Shown piece by piece: positions 1-10,264 of a stretch of 64,000 nt of DNA. The stretch spans positions 9,793,585-9,857,584 of the forward strand of contig OZ022244.1 of NCBI GenBank assembly GCA_963978895.1. The letters run 5' to 3'. The DNA is from Erpobdella octoculata (lineage: Eukaryota; Annelida; Clitellata; Hirudinida; Erpobdellidae). A program made the translations under genes and the position numbers. Position 1 is the first letter of the stretch. Each line of letters begins with the position of its first letter. The notes below the pieces were generated by a model, which saw nothing but the letters and a program-made list of their open reading frames with translations, did no database searches and was not told the DNA's origin.

Positions 1-129
1 TTTTGTGTTTTGGCTTCCAGGACTACAAATAGCTGTAAACGTAAAATTATTGAAATTCAGTATTTAAGCTTTTTTAAATACTAAAATAAGTGTTTTATTA
101 ATTTTCAAAAAATTAGTTTTTAATCATTG

Positions 130-600
130 AGGTTTGTGCCCATTCATCACGGACCGGGCCAGGTTTCGACTTTTGTGCTTATGAAACAGGCCAGTTTGGG
201 CCTAAATAACAAGCCAGGCCTGAAGTTTTTTGCATATAACATGAACTAGACCGGGTCTAAAAAATCCGTGTAGGACTCTATGGATTAGAGAACGGCACGG
301 ACCGGGTTAGACCGTGATTTTAGGGTCCTCAGACGGGCCGGGCCAAACCTGAAATCAAGGTGGGATGGTCTGAGATTTTTCGCCAAATATATAAAAATTT
401 TAGGCCTGTAAAAACGGGCCGGGCTCACATTCGACGGGCCGGGCCTGGAATTTTGGCTTATGAAGCGGACCAGGTCAAGTTGAAGCCGGACTGTGCCGTA
501 AAAAATCAGCCCGTGCAGTACTCAAGTATGGATGCACTATGGTTCAAATTATCTAATTCCAAACGAGCGAAGCCGCGACGAGCACTGCTTGTATAATTTT
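130..600. repeat. GC-rich degenerate repeat with GGGCCGGGC-type words
   Basis: Variants of GACGGGCCGGGCC and GGACCGGGCCAGG recur about every 50-90 bases between 150 and 480, for example at 152, 294, 333, 414 and 437. The surrounding DNA is AT-rich. The 78-codon open frame at 360-596 follows this repeat and shows no recognisable domain, so it is not called as a gene. This looks like internally duplicated repeat DNA of unknown class. Confidence 0.45.
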
Positions 601-960
601 CTACAATCGATCATAAGACGGTCAACCACGGTGTGTGCCTGCCAACAAAAGATTGCATACATTTTAAAGCGAAAAAATATGTTATAGTATCTTTTTAAGT
701 ATACACGCATATAACGCGCTAAAACGTGTACAACCGGGCGTCATGTGCAAAAAAATATATGCTAAGTAATATTCAACTGTACTGCAGCCTTACAATTTGA
801 GCTAGCATTTTCTCTATTTTACCGTAATCAAACGCATGGCATTCATATATTACTGGGAGGTCAGATCAAAAAGGGCCATAGTCTCCCTAAATCCACCAGT
901 GCGCTTGCGGTTGTTTTCTTCTAAAACAAAGATTAAAATACTTGTCCACAGACAAAAATG
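601..960. other. intergenic, no gene seen
   Basis: Ordinary AT-rich sequence between the GC-rich repeat and the LINE tail. No coding frame or structured repeat was found. Confidence 0.6.
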
Positions 961-1083
961 CATTATTATTATTATTATTATTTTTATTTAACGTGCTCTC
1001 TAAAAAGAAAAATTTCTCAGAGCACGAGGCGGCAGTGCCAAAATAAACGAACGAACAGAATCACACATCAGAAACAAAAAGGG

Positions 1084-4000
1084 TCAATATCCGTTCGTCA
1101 TACGAAGAAAAAAATGAGTTTTAAGTCGTTTCCTAAAAACATAAACGCTATCGACACACGCCGGATCGGTAAGTTCAATCGGTAGATTGTTCCAGGTAGT
1201 TGGACAAGAAACTGCGAAAGCCCTCGGTCCAAACGTCCTGGTTGCGCAGGAAGGAACAAGAAGCTGACCGGAAGAAGCCGAGCGAAGGTGAGATCGGCCA
1301 GGAAACTGAGTCACCGGAATGCACAGACCGGAGAGGTATGACGGCGCAGAACCATGGAGGCATCGGTACGCAGTGAGAGATAGCTTGAAGTCGATACGTG
1401 CCTGCATGTTCAGCCAGTGTAGTCGGTCGTGAATCGCTTTAGTGACATGACCGTATCGAGGCAATCGGAGAATCAGCCTAGCCGTGGCACGCATGACACC
1501 ATCAAGCCGCCTCATTAACAGATCCGGTATTCCACTGAGTAGACAATTACAATAATCAAGTCTAGACAAGATCAAAGCGCGGGCAAGTGCATGCGAAGAA
1601 TCGACCGTGAGGGATTTGCGAACTGACTTCATCTGTCGTAGATGGTAGTAACTGGTGTTGACCAATTTTGCAACGTGTTCGCTGAAAGTCAGTTGAGAAT
1701 CTATGATGACCCCAAGATTGCGAACCCTATCGACGAGACGAATGATGTTTCCAGCTATATTGATCTCGTCAAAAGTGCAGTGCAACCGACGTCTAGAGGA
1801 TCCCAGTAGAATGACCTCTGTCTTAGAGGCATTTAACTTTAGTCGATTGCATTTCATCCATTCCATTATCTCCGAAACGCAGCCGTCCAATCTGTCCGCG
1901 AGCACACCGATACTCTCAGTGCCGCAATGATCGTAGATTTGTAGATCATCAGCATAACCATGAATATTGAAACCACGTTGCGCAACCAGGGCAAAAACAT
2001 CTGAAGTGTATGCAATGAAGAATAGCGGTCCTAGAATTGAACCTTGTGGAACACCACACACAATCGAGGACCAACCAGAAAGGATACCTCCATAACGAAC
2101 ACACTGCCTCCGATCGCAAAGATACGAACCGATCCACCGAAGAGCAACAGAATCAATGCCAAATGTACGCTCCAATCTGGTCACGAGGATTCCATGATCA
2201 ACGCAATCGAATGCAGCGGTGAGATCGAGCATAGCGAGCAGTGTTACCATCCCTCGATCGGTTGCCAAGAGAACATCCGAAGTAACCTTGAGCAATGCAG
2301 TTTCCGTCGAACGGCACCTCCGATAGGCAGACTGATGCTCCGGTAGAAGGTTGTGTCCATCCAGGTGATGTTGAATTTGTTTGTTAACCGCCCGTTCCAA
2401 AACTTTAGAGATGAACTGAAGATTCGAAACTGGGCGATAACTGGCAGGCAGAGAAACATCCAGCGTAGATTTTTTCAAGATTGGCGTGACCTCGGCCACT
2501 CTGAATGGGACCGGAAAGTGACCAGTGTCCAACGATTTATTAAACAGATCTGTAACAAATGGGGACAAGGTTTCTGAAAATTCTTTGATGAGCCATGTTG
2601 GCGCCGGGTCTAGACCACATGACTTGTTTGGAGAGTTCTTAATTAGGTCCTTGACGTCATCCTTAGTAAGAGTCGCAAAATTGCTGAAACGTTCTCCAGA
2701 GAAGGTGTTGAACTCAGGCGTATCCGAATCAAGGGTAGACGCTCGGACGTCCGTGACCTTCTTCTCAAAAGAGCTCATGAATTGCTCTGCAGTCAGACCA
2801 TCCTGAAGAATGAAAGATCGTTTCTTTCCCATCACGGCAGACAAATCTCTCCACAGCTTGCTTGCGTTTCCTGCACTCTCCGCAATCGTATTTTGCCAGT
2901 ACGCATCCTGTGCTCTCCTATAAAAATCCTGGCAAAAACGTAACTGCGCAACCCATTTATCACGGTCAGAGATCAGTCGGGTTCTTCTGTAAATTCTTTC
3001 AAGAGAACGAGCTTTTCGTTTCTGCTCGCCGCAAGCAGTATTGAACCATGGAGTGATCGGACGATAATTTCTCAAGGCTGACCGACGTGGAGCATGCTTC
3101 TCAACAAGATCGGTCAGTATTCTGTTGTACATCGTAGCCATTTCATCCGGTCCAAGGCCGCTCCAGCTGCTGTCCTCAGTGCAGAGTTTGCTTGATTTGA
3201 GATCCTGTAAAAAAAGATCACGATCAAAGGTCTTCCATGCCCTGCCTGTTACCATTAGTGATACAGGAATTGGTTTCATGAGTGGCAGTCTTGAAATGAT
3301 GAGAGAATGATCGGACACAGATGGAACATACACTTCACAAGCAACAGAAGATGACTGAGCTGGGTCCTTCGTGATGACAACGTCTAAGGTATGTCCGGCT
3401 TTGTGGGTTGGTGAAGAAATATTCTGGACAAGGCCGAAGCAATCCACGATCGTGTTGAATTTCATTGTCCATACATCATCCGGTTTGTCCAAGTGAATGT
3501 TGATATCTCCAACGACAAGAATATGGCAGCTGTGAACAGTTAATTCTTCAAGCATCTGGCTGAAATCCTCCAAGAACTGGTCAGAAACTCGTTCACTTCC
3601 AGGCCGGTAAATGACCACAGCAATTGTTCTAACACTCCTTAAGATAAGCATCACAGAAACGAATTCAAAAGTCTCAACTTTGCTGGTAAGATTCATTCGG
3701 CGGGCTTTGCACGATTCTTTGCAAATCCACGCAACCCCGCCCCCCAGTAGACGACCAGATTGCATCTTTTGTGTAGCAGACCTCGCCAAACGTTTTCGTT
3801 CTCGTGCCTGATCCACGCACGTGTATCCATCCGGTGTGATTCTTGCGAGAGTGATGTCTTCTGATGATTCGTGAAAAGTCTCGGCAACTGCGAAGGCATC
3901 AAGATCATGTTCAGCGATGATATTTGTCAGCGATGCACTTTTATTTCCGATCGACTGACAGTTCAAATATCCAATAGTCAAGTACTTGTTTCGAACGTAT

Positions 4001-4185
4001 GATTCTGTGTTGGAGCTTTTCAGATTTTTCCCGCAACGGGAAGTCTTCTGGTAACTATCCTGTCCCCCGCGATGAACAGATTCGTCTCTCCAGCTCGTAT
4101 TCTCTGCTTCATACTTTCGACTAGGAGTTTTCGTGCTTCTCTTTCTTTTGGAGTCATATCCCGATGGATAAAAACTGCTGACCAA
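1084..4185 (-). CDS. LINE ORF2: APE endonuclease and reverse transcriptase
   Basis: The frame is 1033 codons. From about residue 68 it holds an apurinic-endonuclease-like domain with NCQS, AETF, VIYRPG, GDINIHLD, a GHTLDVVI block and SDHSLI, so the catalytic residues are present. The RT domain at about residues 545-820 has DLTAAFDCVDH, GVPQGSILGP and GYADDLQIY, supplying the catalytic aspartates. A C-terminal region with conserved WNNLP follows. It would nick target DNA and reverse-transcribe its own RNA. The first 55 or so codons overlap ORF1 in another frame and precede the endonuclease, so the real start could be internal or reached by translational coupling. No damage was seen. Confidence 0.9.
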   Translation of the reverse strand: MVSSFYPSGYDSKRKRSTKTPSRKYEAENTSWRDESVHRGGQDSYQKTSRCGKNLKSSNTESYVRNKYLTIGYLNCQSIGNKSASLTNIIAEHDLDAFAVAETFHESSEDITLARITPDGYTCVDQARERKRLARSATQKMQSGRLLGGGVAWICKESCKARRMNLTSKVETFEFVSVMLILRSVRTIAVVIYRPGSERVSDQFLEDFSQMLEELTVHSCHILVVGDINIHLDKPDDVWTMKFNTIVDCFGLVQNISSPTHKAGHTLDVVITKDPAQSSSVACEVYVPSVSDHSLIISRLPLMKPIPVSLMVTGRAWKTFDRDLFLQDLKSSKLCTEDSSWSGLGPDEMATMYNRILTDLVEKHAPRRSALRNYRPITPWFNTACGEQKRKARSLERIYRRTRLISDRDKWVAQLRFCQDFYRRAQDAYWQNTIAESAGNASKLWRDLSAVMGKKRSFILQDGLTAEQFMSSFEKKVTDVRASTLDSDTPEFNTFSGERFSNFATLTKDDVKDLIKNSPNKSCGLDPAPTWLIKEFSETLSPFVTDLFNKSLDTGHFPVPFRVAEVTPILKKSTLDVSLPASYRPVSNLQFISKVLERAVNKQIQHHLDGHNLLPEHQSAYRRCRSTETALLKVTSDVLLATDRGMVTLLAMLDLTAAFDCVDHGILVTRLERTFGIDSVALRWIGSYLCDRRQCVRYGGILSGWSSIVCGVPQGSILGPLFFIAYTSDVFALVAQRGFNIHGYADDLQIYDHCGTESIGVLADRLDGCVSEIMEWMKCNRLKLNASKTEVILLGSSRRRLHCTFDEINIAGNIIRLVDRVRNLGVIIDSQLTFSEHVAKLVNTSYYHLRQMKSVRKSLTVDSSHALARALILSRLDYCNCLLSGIPDLLMRRLDGVMRATARLILRLPRYGHVTKAIHDRLHWLNMQARIDFKLSLTAYRCLHGSAPSYLSGLCIPVTQFPGRSHLRSASSGQLLVPSCATRTFGPRAFAVSCPTTWNNLPIELTDPACVDSVYVFRKRLKTHFFLRMTNGY

Positions 4186-5015
4186 CCTCCTTCCTTCATC
4201 ACCCTCAAGTTTTTTGCCAACTTGAGAAGATTCGACTGTTGATTTTCGTTTTTCAATACCAGTTTCAACGGTCTTGGTCGAGCAGGTTCACTCTCTCCTT
4301 CGATTCTTTTCCCAAGTCTAATTAAGTTAACAATTTCGACATCATCACAAGAGATTAACTTCAGCAATTCCTCGATCTTCGATTTGTCGTCCGATTTGCG
4401 CTTATCAGGTGTAGACGAACTCGACTCGCCCAGCCCATAGACAACAACAGAGGTCCTTCTCCTGAGCTTGTCGGCTTCCTCATCTTTGTCATCCTGTGTC
4501 TTTGCGTCGAGAGCTTTTTTAAGGCAAAGCTGTAGGCCTGATGCCTGCTCACCCTTCTCAGTCAGAACAGAATGGTGTATTTTCTTGACGCCTTCTGATA
4601 ATTCGTCAACCCTTTCTTTGAAAAGATCGGACCACTTTTTTGTTGCTGTATCAACCTTATTTGAGAGAGGTTCAAGATCAACATCTGCAATTTTCTTTGT
4701 CAAACCCCTAACTTCTTCGAGGACCTCGTTGAGTTTTTTCCTATTGAGGGCAAGTTCTTTTTTCTCGTCTGCAAGTCTCTCCTCCCTTTTTCCGGAGTCT
4801 TTCTTTATGGTATCTCTGATTTCCTTGATATCCTGAGCAATCACCTCCAACCCTTTTGAACCGTCTTCGCTGCTTGTGTGAAGTCTTCCTAGCAGACTAT
4901 TCATTGCCTCTGTATTGCACCTGGCACACTTATCGCACAGGCTCAGTCCCAATTTCTGAAAGACGTCGGAAGCCTCCTGTTTAGACTCCTTGCGAGTTTT
5001 AACCACATCGGCCAT
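4020..5015 (-). CDS. LINE ORF1: coiled-coil RNA-binding protein
   Basis: The 331-residue frame lies directly upstream of ORF2 and overlaps it by 166 nt in a different frame. The N-terminal part has a CDKCARC cysteine cluster near residue 30. A long charged heptad-rich stretch at about residues 60-185 is probably a coiled coil. The C-terminal half (SVVVYGLGE, then RPRPLKLVLKN, then a DMTPKEREARK block) resembles the RRM-plus-CTD layout of ORF1 proteins in L1-like and CR1-like elements. Its expected role is coating element RNA as an oligomer. The start at 5015 is an ATG in the context GGCATGGCC. The domain call rests on motif pattern only. Confidence 0.75.
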   Translation of the reverse strand: MADVVKTRKESKQEASDVFQKLGLSLCDKCARCNTEAMNSLLGRLHTSSEDGSKGLEVIAQDIKEIRDTIKKDSGKREERLADEKKELALNRKKLNEVLEEVRGLTKKIADVDLEPLSNKVDTATKKWSDLFKERVDELSEGVKKIHHSVLTEKGEQASGLQLCLKKALDAKTQDDKDEEADKLRRRTSVVVYGLGESSSSTPDKRKSDDKSKIEELLKLISCDDVEIVNLIRLGKRIEGESEPARPRPLKLVLKNENQQSNLLKLAKNLRVMKEGGWSAVFIHRDMTPKEREARKLLVESMKQRIRAGETNLFIAGDRIVTRRLPVAGKI

Positions 5016-5084
5016 GCCGGGCGATAATTCAAACCACTATCAACCGACGGAAAAAACCGCATGTGCGGTGCAGAGGTAGCAACC

Positions 5085-5665
5085 AATTTCATCAAACAGT
5101 TTTTACTGATTTACTCTGTTAATTTTTGTGGCGTTTTGACGAGACTTGTACATATTGATTTGTTTTTTAATTATCTATCGAAATATGCTAATTTAATAAA
5201 AATGCCACAACTTTGAATTTTCCATGTAAAATGCGTGAAGAGTTAGCAAACGATTTTATTGAACAGTTTTTACTTAATTACTTTGTTCAAGTTAACGAAC
5301 AGTTTTACGGAATTACTTTGTTAGTTTTTGTTGCTTTTTGATAAAACTTGTACAGATTGTTTTGCTTTTAATTATCTTTTCAAAAACACAATTATTCTAA
5401 AAATAGAGCAACTTGGAATTTATCATGCCACTGCGTGTAGGTATTCACCAAGCGAGTAAATTGTAAATAGATACAACGACTGATTTAATCGGTATAGTTT
5501 TTATCATACAACTCCGTTAACAATTGTGATATTTATCTGAAACTAGTACAGATCATTTTGTTTTTTAATTATCTATTCAAATATATTTAAAAAATAAAAT
5601 GCCACAATTTTGAATTTCCTATGTATAATGCAGGCAAAGTTAGCTACCGTTGCTAACTTCAGCGA
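5085..5665. repeat. degenerate tandem repeat, three units of about 200 bp
   Basis: A block reading ACTTGTACAGAT followed by a T-rich run and TTTTAATTATCT starts at 5144, 5346 and 5542, so the period is about 200 bp. Other parts recur too: CAGTTTTTACT upstream, and AATGCCACAA with TGAATTT downstream. The LINE sits at the left edge of this array. Confidence 0.7.
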
Positions 5666-6340
5666 CGTTCGGAACTTATCAAAAAAATTATTTCACATGC
5701 TTTTTATAATGTTCTCAAAGGCATGGAGAGCAGTCAGAGGAATAAATAATTAAAAATAAGTCAAAATTAAAAAAACATAATAATGTTCTAAAACAAAAAT
5801 GTTTTTAGATTTTTTCTGAAAACCAGCATGCCGAGACTATTGTCTCATTAACTGCGATTCCTTGCCATCAACATTACTCGTTTTGCAGTTTCTTGGTTTG
5901 CAGAATGTAGCTGTTTCCCCACCAATACAAGCAGCTACGTTTTATGTTTAATAAATTGAAAAAATTGAAAACTTGAAAACGAAACTTGAGCAAATCTTAA
6001 AACTGTGCGTCGATCAGAACAAATTAAGCGATGATTTGAGAAGTATCAAAGGCCTACTAATAGACTAAAATCATGTTCTCGTCGTTTTGCTTATCCAGCT
6101 CTTCTGCTAGCTTCTGACGCCGCACGAATTGCGAATGCAGATAAAAAACTTTTACCTACAGAAAAAAATTAATTTCGACTTTTTAAAATATCGAGTCCGT
6201 TTGAGCCATTCGTATATTCACATCACAACTGGAACAGTATTAATTTGTATTATTTACTGAATTTAATAACTTATTATTTAGTATATCATTTTTACAAAAT
6301 TCGAAAATGATTTTATCAAGAAATTAGGTGCGCGCATACC
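5666..6340. other. no gene seen
   Basis: AT-rich intergenic sequence. No convincing coding frame or repeat. Confidence 0.5.
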
Positions 6341-7190
6341 TGCGCATAAAGCGGGTGTTTTAATCGTTCTTTGTCGACCTATATATAGTATATATACATT
6401 CGGGAAAATTCGATAGACCAAGTTAATTGAAGTGGGTGTTTTAATCGTAGAGAGCGAAAAGTTCGGTAAACTGAAGGCTTTCAGAGTTAGACAAGTGAGA
6501 GATAGGTCTCGAGATATATTAATTTGAGCTCTTCCCACCGAGAAATTGTGGGAAATAAGAATATCGACAGGGAAACATAAAATTTACTTGGCAGAGTGGG
6601 TGTTTTGGCAAGCTGATGATAGATTCAGAAGCCGACCTGGCCAACTTGCAAGCAGGTATTGAGCTAAACCTAATCTACTTGTCAAAATATTCTTATTTTA
6701 TAAATTATTATTATTATTATTCTGACATATAATTATATAGAATGTCTTCGACATTTTTAGTGGGAGGTTCAGGTGTGAACTTCACATTTCGGAACAAAGC
6801 AGTTGTGGCGTTTTGGACAGATGCAGACAACATAGAACACGCGAGCTCTTCCCACTAACTGTGTGTGTGTGGTTTGTTTAGCGTCTGTATCTGTCAGTTA
6901 GACAATTTAGACGGTATGCATGTTTGAGTGTTTGGTGACGTGTTTATGTTGGCTTTGAGGAAGGGAGGCCAACGAAAACACAAGGCTTTCGTGGGCACAA
7001 GGCTCGACTCACTCCAGCCCGCTAACTACTGAGGTGCAATAAGTTGGACAAGGACCGGCAAATCGACCTCCCCAGCAGCTAGCAATTTAACCAGCTTCGG
7101 ATGATCCTCATAGGCTATGGTATCGCTCCGCCGCCTCTCTCTCTAACCCTTCCCACTAACAAATTGTGCACGATTAAAGTAGCTACCGGA
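6341..7190. repeat. cluster of recurring short motifs, unclassified
   Basis: GGGTGTTTTAATCG occurs at about 6353 and 6432, with GGGTGTTTTGG at 6598. TCTTCCCAC followed by ACTAAC- or CGAGAAATTGTG-like text occurs near 6529, 6845 and 7147. The 6840-7150 part is less AT-rich than its surroundings. It is probably decayed transposon DNA. No protein frame was recognised. Confidence 0.35.
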
Positions 7191-7194
7191 GTAC

Positions 7195-7465
7195 CGTAAA
7201 ACGTGGTGTCTTTGCCCGTGCGGGTGACTTTGGCCCAAAATGATTTTTTTGTTTTAATTGCGTCGATTTCTTTTTAAAACAGTTGAATTCATTTGAAATA
7301 TCAATTAAAATTTTGCTCGATATGTTTTAGGACTCCGAGCGTTGCCAAAACAAGCTTAATTCTGTAAAAAGTGTATTTCAACAAAACATACATAGTATAA
7401 TGAAAAAAAAATTAAATGAAACTGCACCGGGGTGACTTTGGCCCAGCCTTTAAACGCGTAAAAAT
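7195..7465. repeat. duplicated GGGTGACTTTGGCCCA element
   Basis: The 16-mer GGGTGACTTTGGCCCA occurs at about 7224 and again at about 7430 in the same orientation, with degenerate sequence between. It may mark the two ends of one small repeat. Confidence 0.4.
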
Positions 7466-7639
7466 ATATTAAAACAATTTTTTATACTTTCGCTAGGTCA
7501 CGTCACGTTATGCATATGCACACCTTGATAGCATAGTTGCTCATAGAAATATAATTTGTTCTTTGAAATATAGGTTGATTTATATGTAAACTGGTCCAAA
7601 GCCACGCCATAGTTTTGATGTTGCAGCCTATATACGCCC

Positions 7640-7790
7640 AAGGTTTTTCATTGTATGTGAATTAGAAACTGTTATAAAGTATGTTAGCATAATGAGACTA
7701 AGCTATTCAGAAATTCTGCCAGGCTTATAGGAACATTATTTTATACTTTTTAGGGCGCAAGAAAAACGTTGTTTTTTCTAAATGTATTTT
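7640..7790 (-). repeat. dispersed repeat family H, copy 1
   Basis: This roughly 150-bp stretch, with ATTCAGAAATTCTGCCAGGC and GGCGCAAGAAAAACGTTG, matches the reverse complement of 13480-13625 along most of its length. The two copies are inverted with respect to each other. Confidence 0.75.
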
Positions 7791-8076
7791 TTTATTATGT
7801 AAAAATTATTTTATACTTTTTCGTTTTTGATGGGTGAAATTTTGTAAGCATTTGAGTATTTTTAGTTTTTTTCGCTGGGTGGCAAACCTCGTTGGCTTAT
7901 AACTTTTTTTTTACTTTTTTTCCCTAGGTGCAATATACGATTTACTACCGTGTGTAATGCTTAAAAAATCAACATCGTATGGAATTCGCGGACAGACATT
8001 CTCGGAAATCTCAAACAGACAACAAAGTGACCTAATAAAAACGTTGTAAAAAAGAGAACGACTACACCTTTTCTGG

Positions 8077-8264
8077 ATCAATTTAAAAGAATTACGAATC
8101 AATTTAAAAGAAATGCGAATCAATTTAAAAGAAATACAAATCAATTTAAAAGAAATACGAACCAATTTAAAAGAAATACGAATCAATTTAAAGAAATACG
8201 AATCAATTTAAATAAAATACGAATCAATTTAAAAGAAATACGAATCAGTTTAAAAGAAATAAAA
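8077..8264. repeat. left arm, nine 21-bp tandem units
   Basis: Units start at 8077, 8098, 8119, 8140, 8161, 8182, 8202, 8223 and 8244. One unit is 20 bp. Variation increases toward the inner end. Confidence 0.9.
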
Positions 8265-8844
8265 TTAATTTTAAAATGAAAGCATAAAAATTTATTTTTA
8301 ACAAAAATATATACGAATATTTATATTTTCTTTAATACACGCTCCGTTGTGTATTACCGCTTATTTGGCGTTAATTAATTTTCGTGCCAAATTCTCAACG
8401 TGGCGAAACGCGGGAGAAAAACAACAGTTGTCAGATTTGTCAGTTATTTTATTTCAGAGACTGACTGCAGATTCGGAAAATCAATCTTCAGAGCCGAAAA
8501 GTAAAACAACTTAGAACAGAAATAGACGACAGAACAGAAATAAAAAAAACTGACGCAAGCGACTGAAAAATTAACAAATTTGGTGAAGTTAGTAATATTT
8601 ATAGACGAACTTATTTGTTTAAAGTTGATTTGTGGTGGAAGTGACGACATTGCAAAGTTAAAAATTACCTTAAAAACAGCGCCGCTACAACAATAACGGT
8701 AGCGCGGCGTTACCGCTCTTAACAACCCTGCTCATACCTTCTGGATTGTTGATTCATATATATTGTTTCATAGTTCTTGTTATGTAAAACCTTATTGTAA
8801 AGTTGAGGTAGTTCAAAAGCATCTGGTACAAGAAAGTACTTTTA

Positions 8845-8979
8845 TATTGATTCGTATTTCTTTTAAATTGATTCGTATTTCTTTTAAATTGATTCGTATT
8901 TTTTTAAATTGATTCGTATTTCTTTTAAATTGATTCGTATTTCTTTTAAATTGATTCGTAATTCTTTTAAATTGATCCA
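8845..8979. repeat. right arm, inverted 21-bp tandem units
   Basis: About six copies of TCGTATTTCTTTTAAATTGA(T), the reverse complement of the left-arm unit. The outermost unit has the same AATTC variant as the outermost left unit. Confidence 0.9.
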
Positions 8980-9311
8980 GAAAAGGTGTAGAGATGGTGA
9001 ATAATGAAATGCGTGTCTGCTTGTCGAATCTCGAGCAATGCTTTGAGCTAATTTGCGCTAAAAAACAATCGGTTAGTTTTATCTATTGAAGTTTCATTGT
9101 TGTTGCAAAAATTGTTTATAGCTAGCAGCTGATAGATTAAATAAATTAAAATAATTCAGTCAGTTTATTATTTTTTTACTCTGTTCGTAATTAACATTAA
9201 ATATTCCGCAAAAATTGGCTCCGTCTTAGTGAGCCACATATAGAAAAAGATTGTAAGACACTGGCTTATTAGTGGATATGTTTCTTTGCCCCAGAAAAAA
9301 GATGTTTTAGG

Positions 9312-9508
9312 AAGAATCGGTTTGGTTATTAAGTGTGGTCACTCTGTACACGTCTTTGACTTATAGTCAAGTTTGATGCATACCAAGGCAAGGCAGTGTT
9401 CTATTCAAAAAAGTCAGAGCTTCTTGATAATGGCCAAAACATCTATTGTGACAATTTGTTCAAGACTGTGGAGTTTTTCAAAATAATGAGTAAAAAGCAA
9501 ATTGCTTA
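9312..9508 (+). pseudogene. piggyBac-type transposase relic
   Basis: One frame reads KNRFGY, stop, VWSLCT, RL, stop, LIVKFDAYQGK, and continues to NIYCDNLFKTVEFF. The order RFGYKVWSLC, then KFDxYQGK, then (Y/H)xxxDNxF is diagnostic of the DDE core of piggyBac transposases, with DN carrying a catalytic aspartate. Two in-frame stops (9330-9332 and near 9354) show that it is dead. The surrounding 9.1-9.8 kb may be more of the same element, but no terminal repeats were identified. Confidence 0.75.
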
Positions 9509-9852
9509 GTTCATGTAGCCAATGTTATATACTGTAGTTAAAATTAATTGTGGTGTTGTGATTACAGCTACAGTTCAGATGCAGGCTTAATTATTGTTTC
9601 TTGGCAGCGAGACCAACATGGCACATGATGTCCGATACGATAGTCTCAACCAAAAAAATATGTTTCTATAACAAACAAAATCCTTCATAGCCAAAATGAG
9701 AAATTTCACTTGTTGCCAAAAAATAACCCCACTTGTCAGATCCCACTGTCCCATATATGGAACACTCTGTAAAATGGTTCAAAAATTGAAATTTAATTTG
9801 GATAATTAATTTACAGTGTCTATGAACCTAATTTAACTAATTTAACAAGTAA

Positions 9853-10053
9853 AGGAACAAGTAAAGGAAAAAACGAGTTTTTCAACACAAATTTTTTTTT
9901 AATTGAATCATGTATTGTCATCCAATATAAGGCTATGCTGAAAATTTCAGCTTCCTAGCTAGACAAAGAGCTGGTTAAATATTTTTTGCAAGATTTGCGT
10001 ACAGAGAAAGACACACACAAACAGAGATTGTAACTTAAATAAAAGTTTGTAAA
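9853..10053 (+). repeat. dispersed repeat family A, copy 1
   Basis: The repeat begins AAACGAGTTTTTCAACACAA, continues with TTTCAGCTTCCTAGCTAG and GATTTGCGTACAGAGAAAG, and ends CAAACAGAGATTGTAACTTA before AATAAAAGTTTG. Other copies lie at 10054-10264 and 36303-36556. The short length, fixed ends and dispersal suggest a SINE-like or LINE-3'-end-derived family. Confidence 0.8.
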
Positions 10054-10264
10054 AAACGAGTTTTTCAACACAAAAACGTTTTATTCAAATACACTCGGTT
10101 TAGAAATACGAAAGATGTTTTTTTTTAATTTAATCATTTAATGTCATCTAATATAAAACTATGCTGAAAGTTTCAGCTTCCTAGCTAGTCAAAAAGCTGG
10201 TTAAATTTGACTTGCCAGATTTGCGTACAGAGAAAGCCACACGCACATAAACAGAGATTGTAAC
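10054..10264 (+). repeat. dispersed repeat family A, copy 2, interrupted by an LTR element
   Basis: Same order of blocks as copy 1 and directly adjacent to it. It stops at CAGAGATTGTAAC, exactly where the Ty3/gypsy LTR begins at 10265, and lacks the TTAAATAAAAGTTTG end seen in copies 1 and 3. The LTR element therefore inserted into this repeat. Confidence 0.8.

Larger units (their letters stand above)
961..5088 (-). mobile_element. full-length non-LTR retrotransposon (LINE), two ORFs
   Basis: On the - strand the element reads: short 5' UTR (about 5088-5016), ORF1 (5015-4020), ORF2 (4185-1084), then about 100 bases of 3' UTR ending in an (AAT)n tail at 983-961. An APE-type endonuclease plus RT with a short microsatellite tail fits the CR1/L2/Jockey superfamily; the exact clade is inferred. 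Both ORFs are free of stops and frameshifts, so the copy may be recent. The 5' end is estimated from where the neighbouring tandem repeat resumes. I could not identify a target-site duplication. Confidence 0.85.
8062..8991. mobile_element. foldback element with 21-bp tandem repeats in its arms
   Basis: CTACACCTTTTCTGGATCAA at 8062 is perfectly inverted at the right end (8972-8991). Inside, each arm is a tandem array of the 21-mer ATCAATTTAAAAGAAATACG(A): nine units at 8077-8264 on the left, about six inverted units at 8845-8979 on the right. The core of about 580 bp has no recognisable transposase. Its longest frame (- strand, 8444-8725) has no domain signature. This architecture recalls foldback (FB) transposons. 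No clean target duplication was found. Confidence 0.75.

Noticed and set aside
4468..4836. 122-codon + strand Ser-rich frame
   Set aside because: Antisense shadow of LINE ORF1.
8444..8725. 93-codon - strand frame in the foldback element
   Set aside because: No domain, low-complexity Phe/Ser/Val composition; not called as a transposase.
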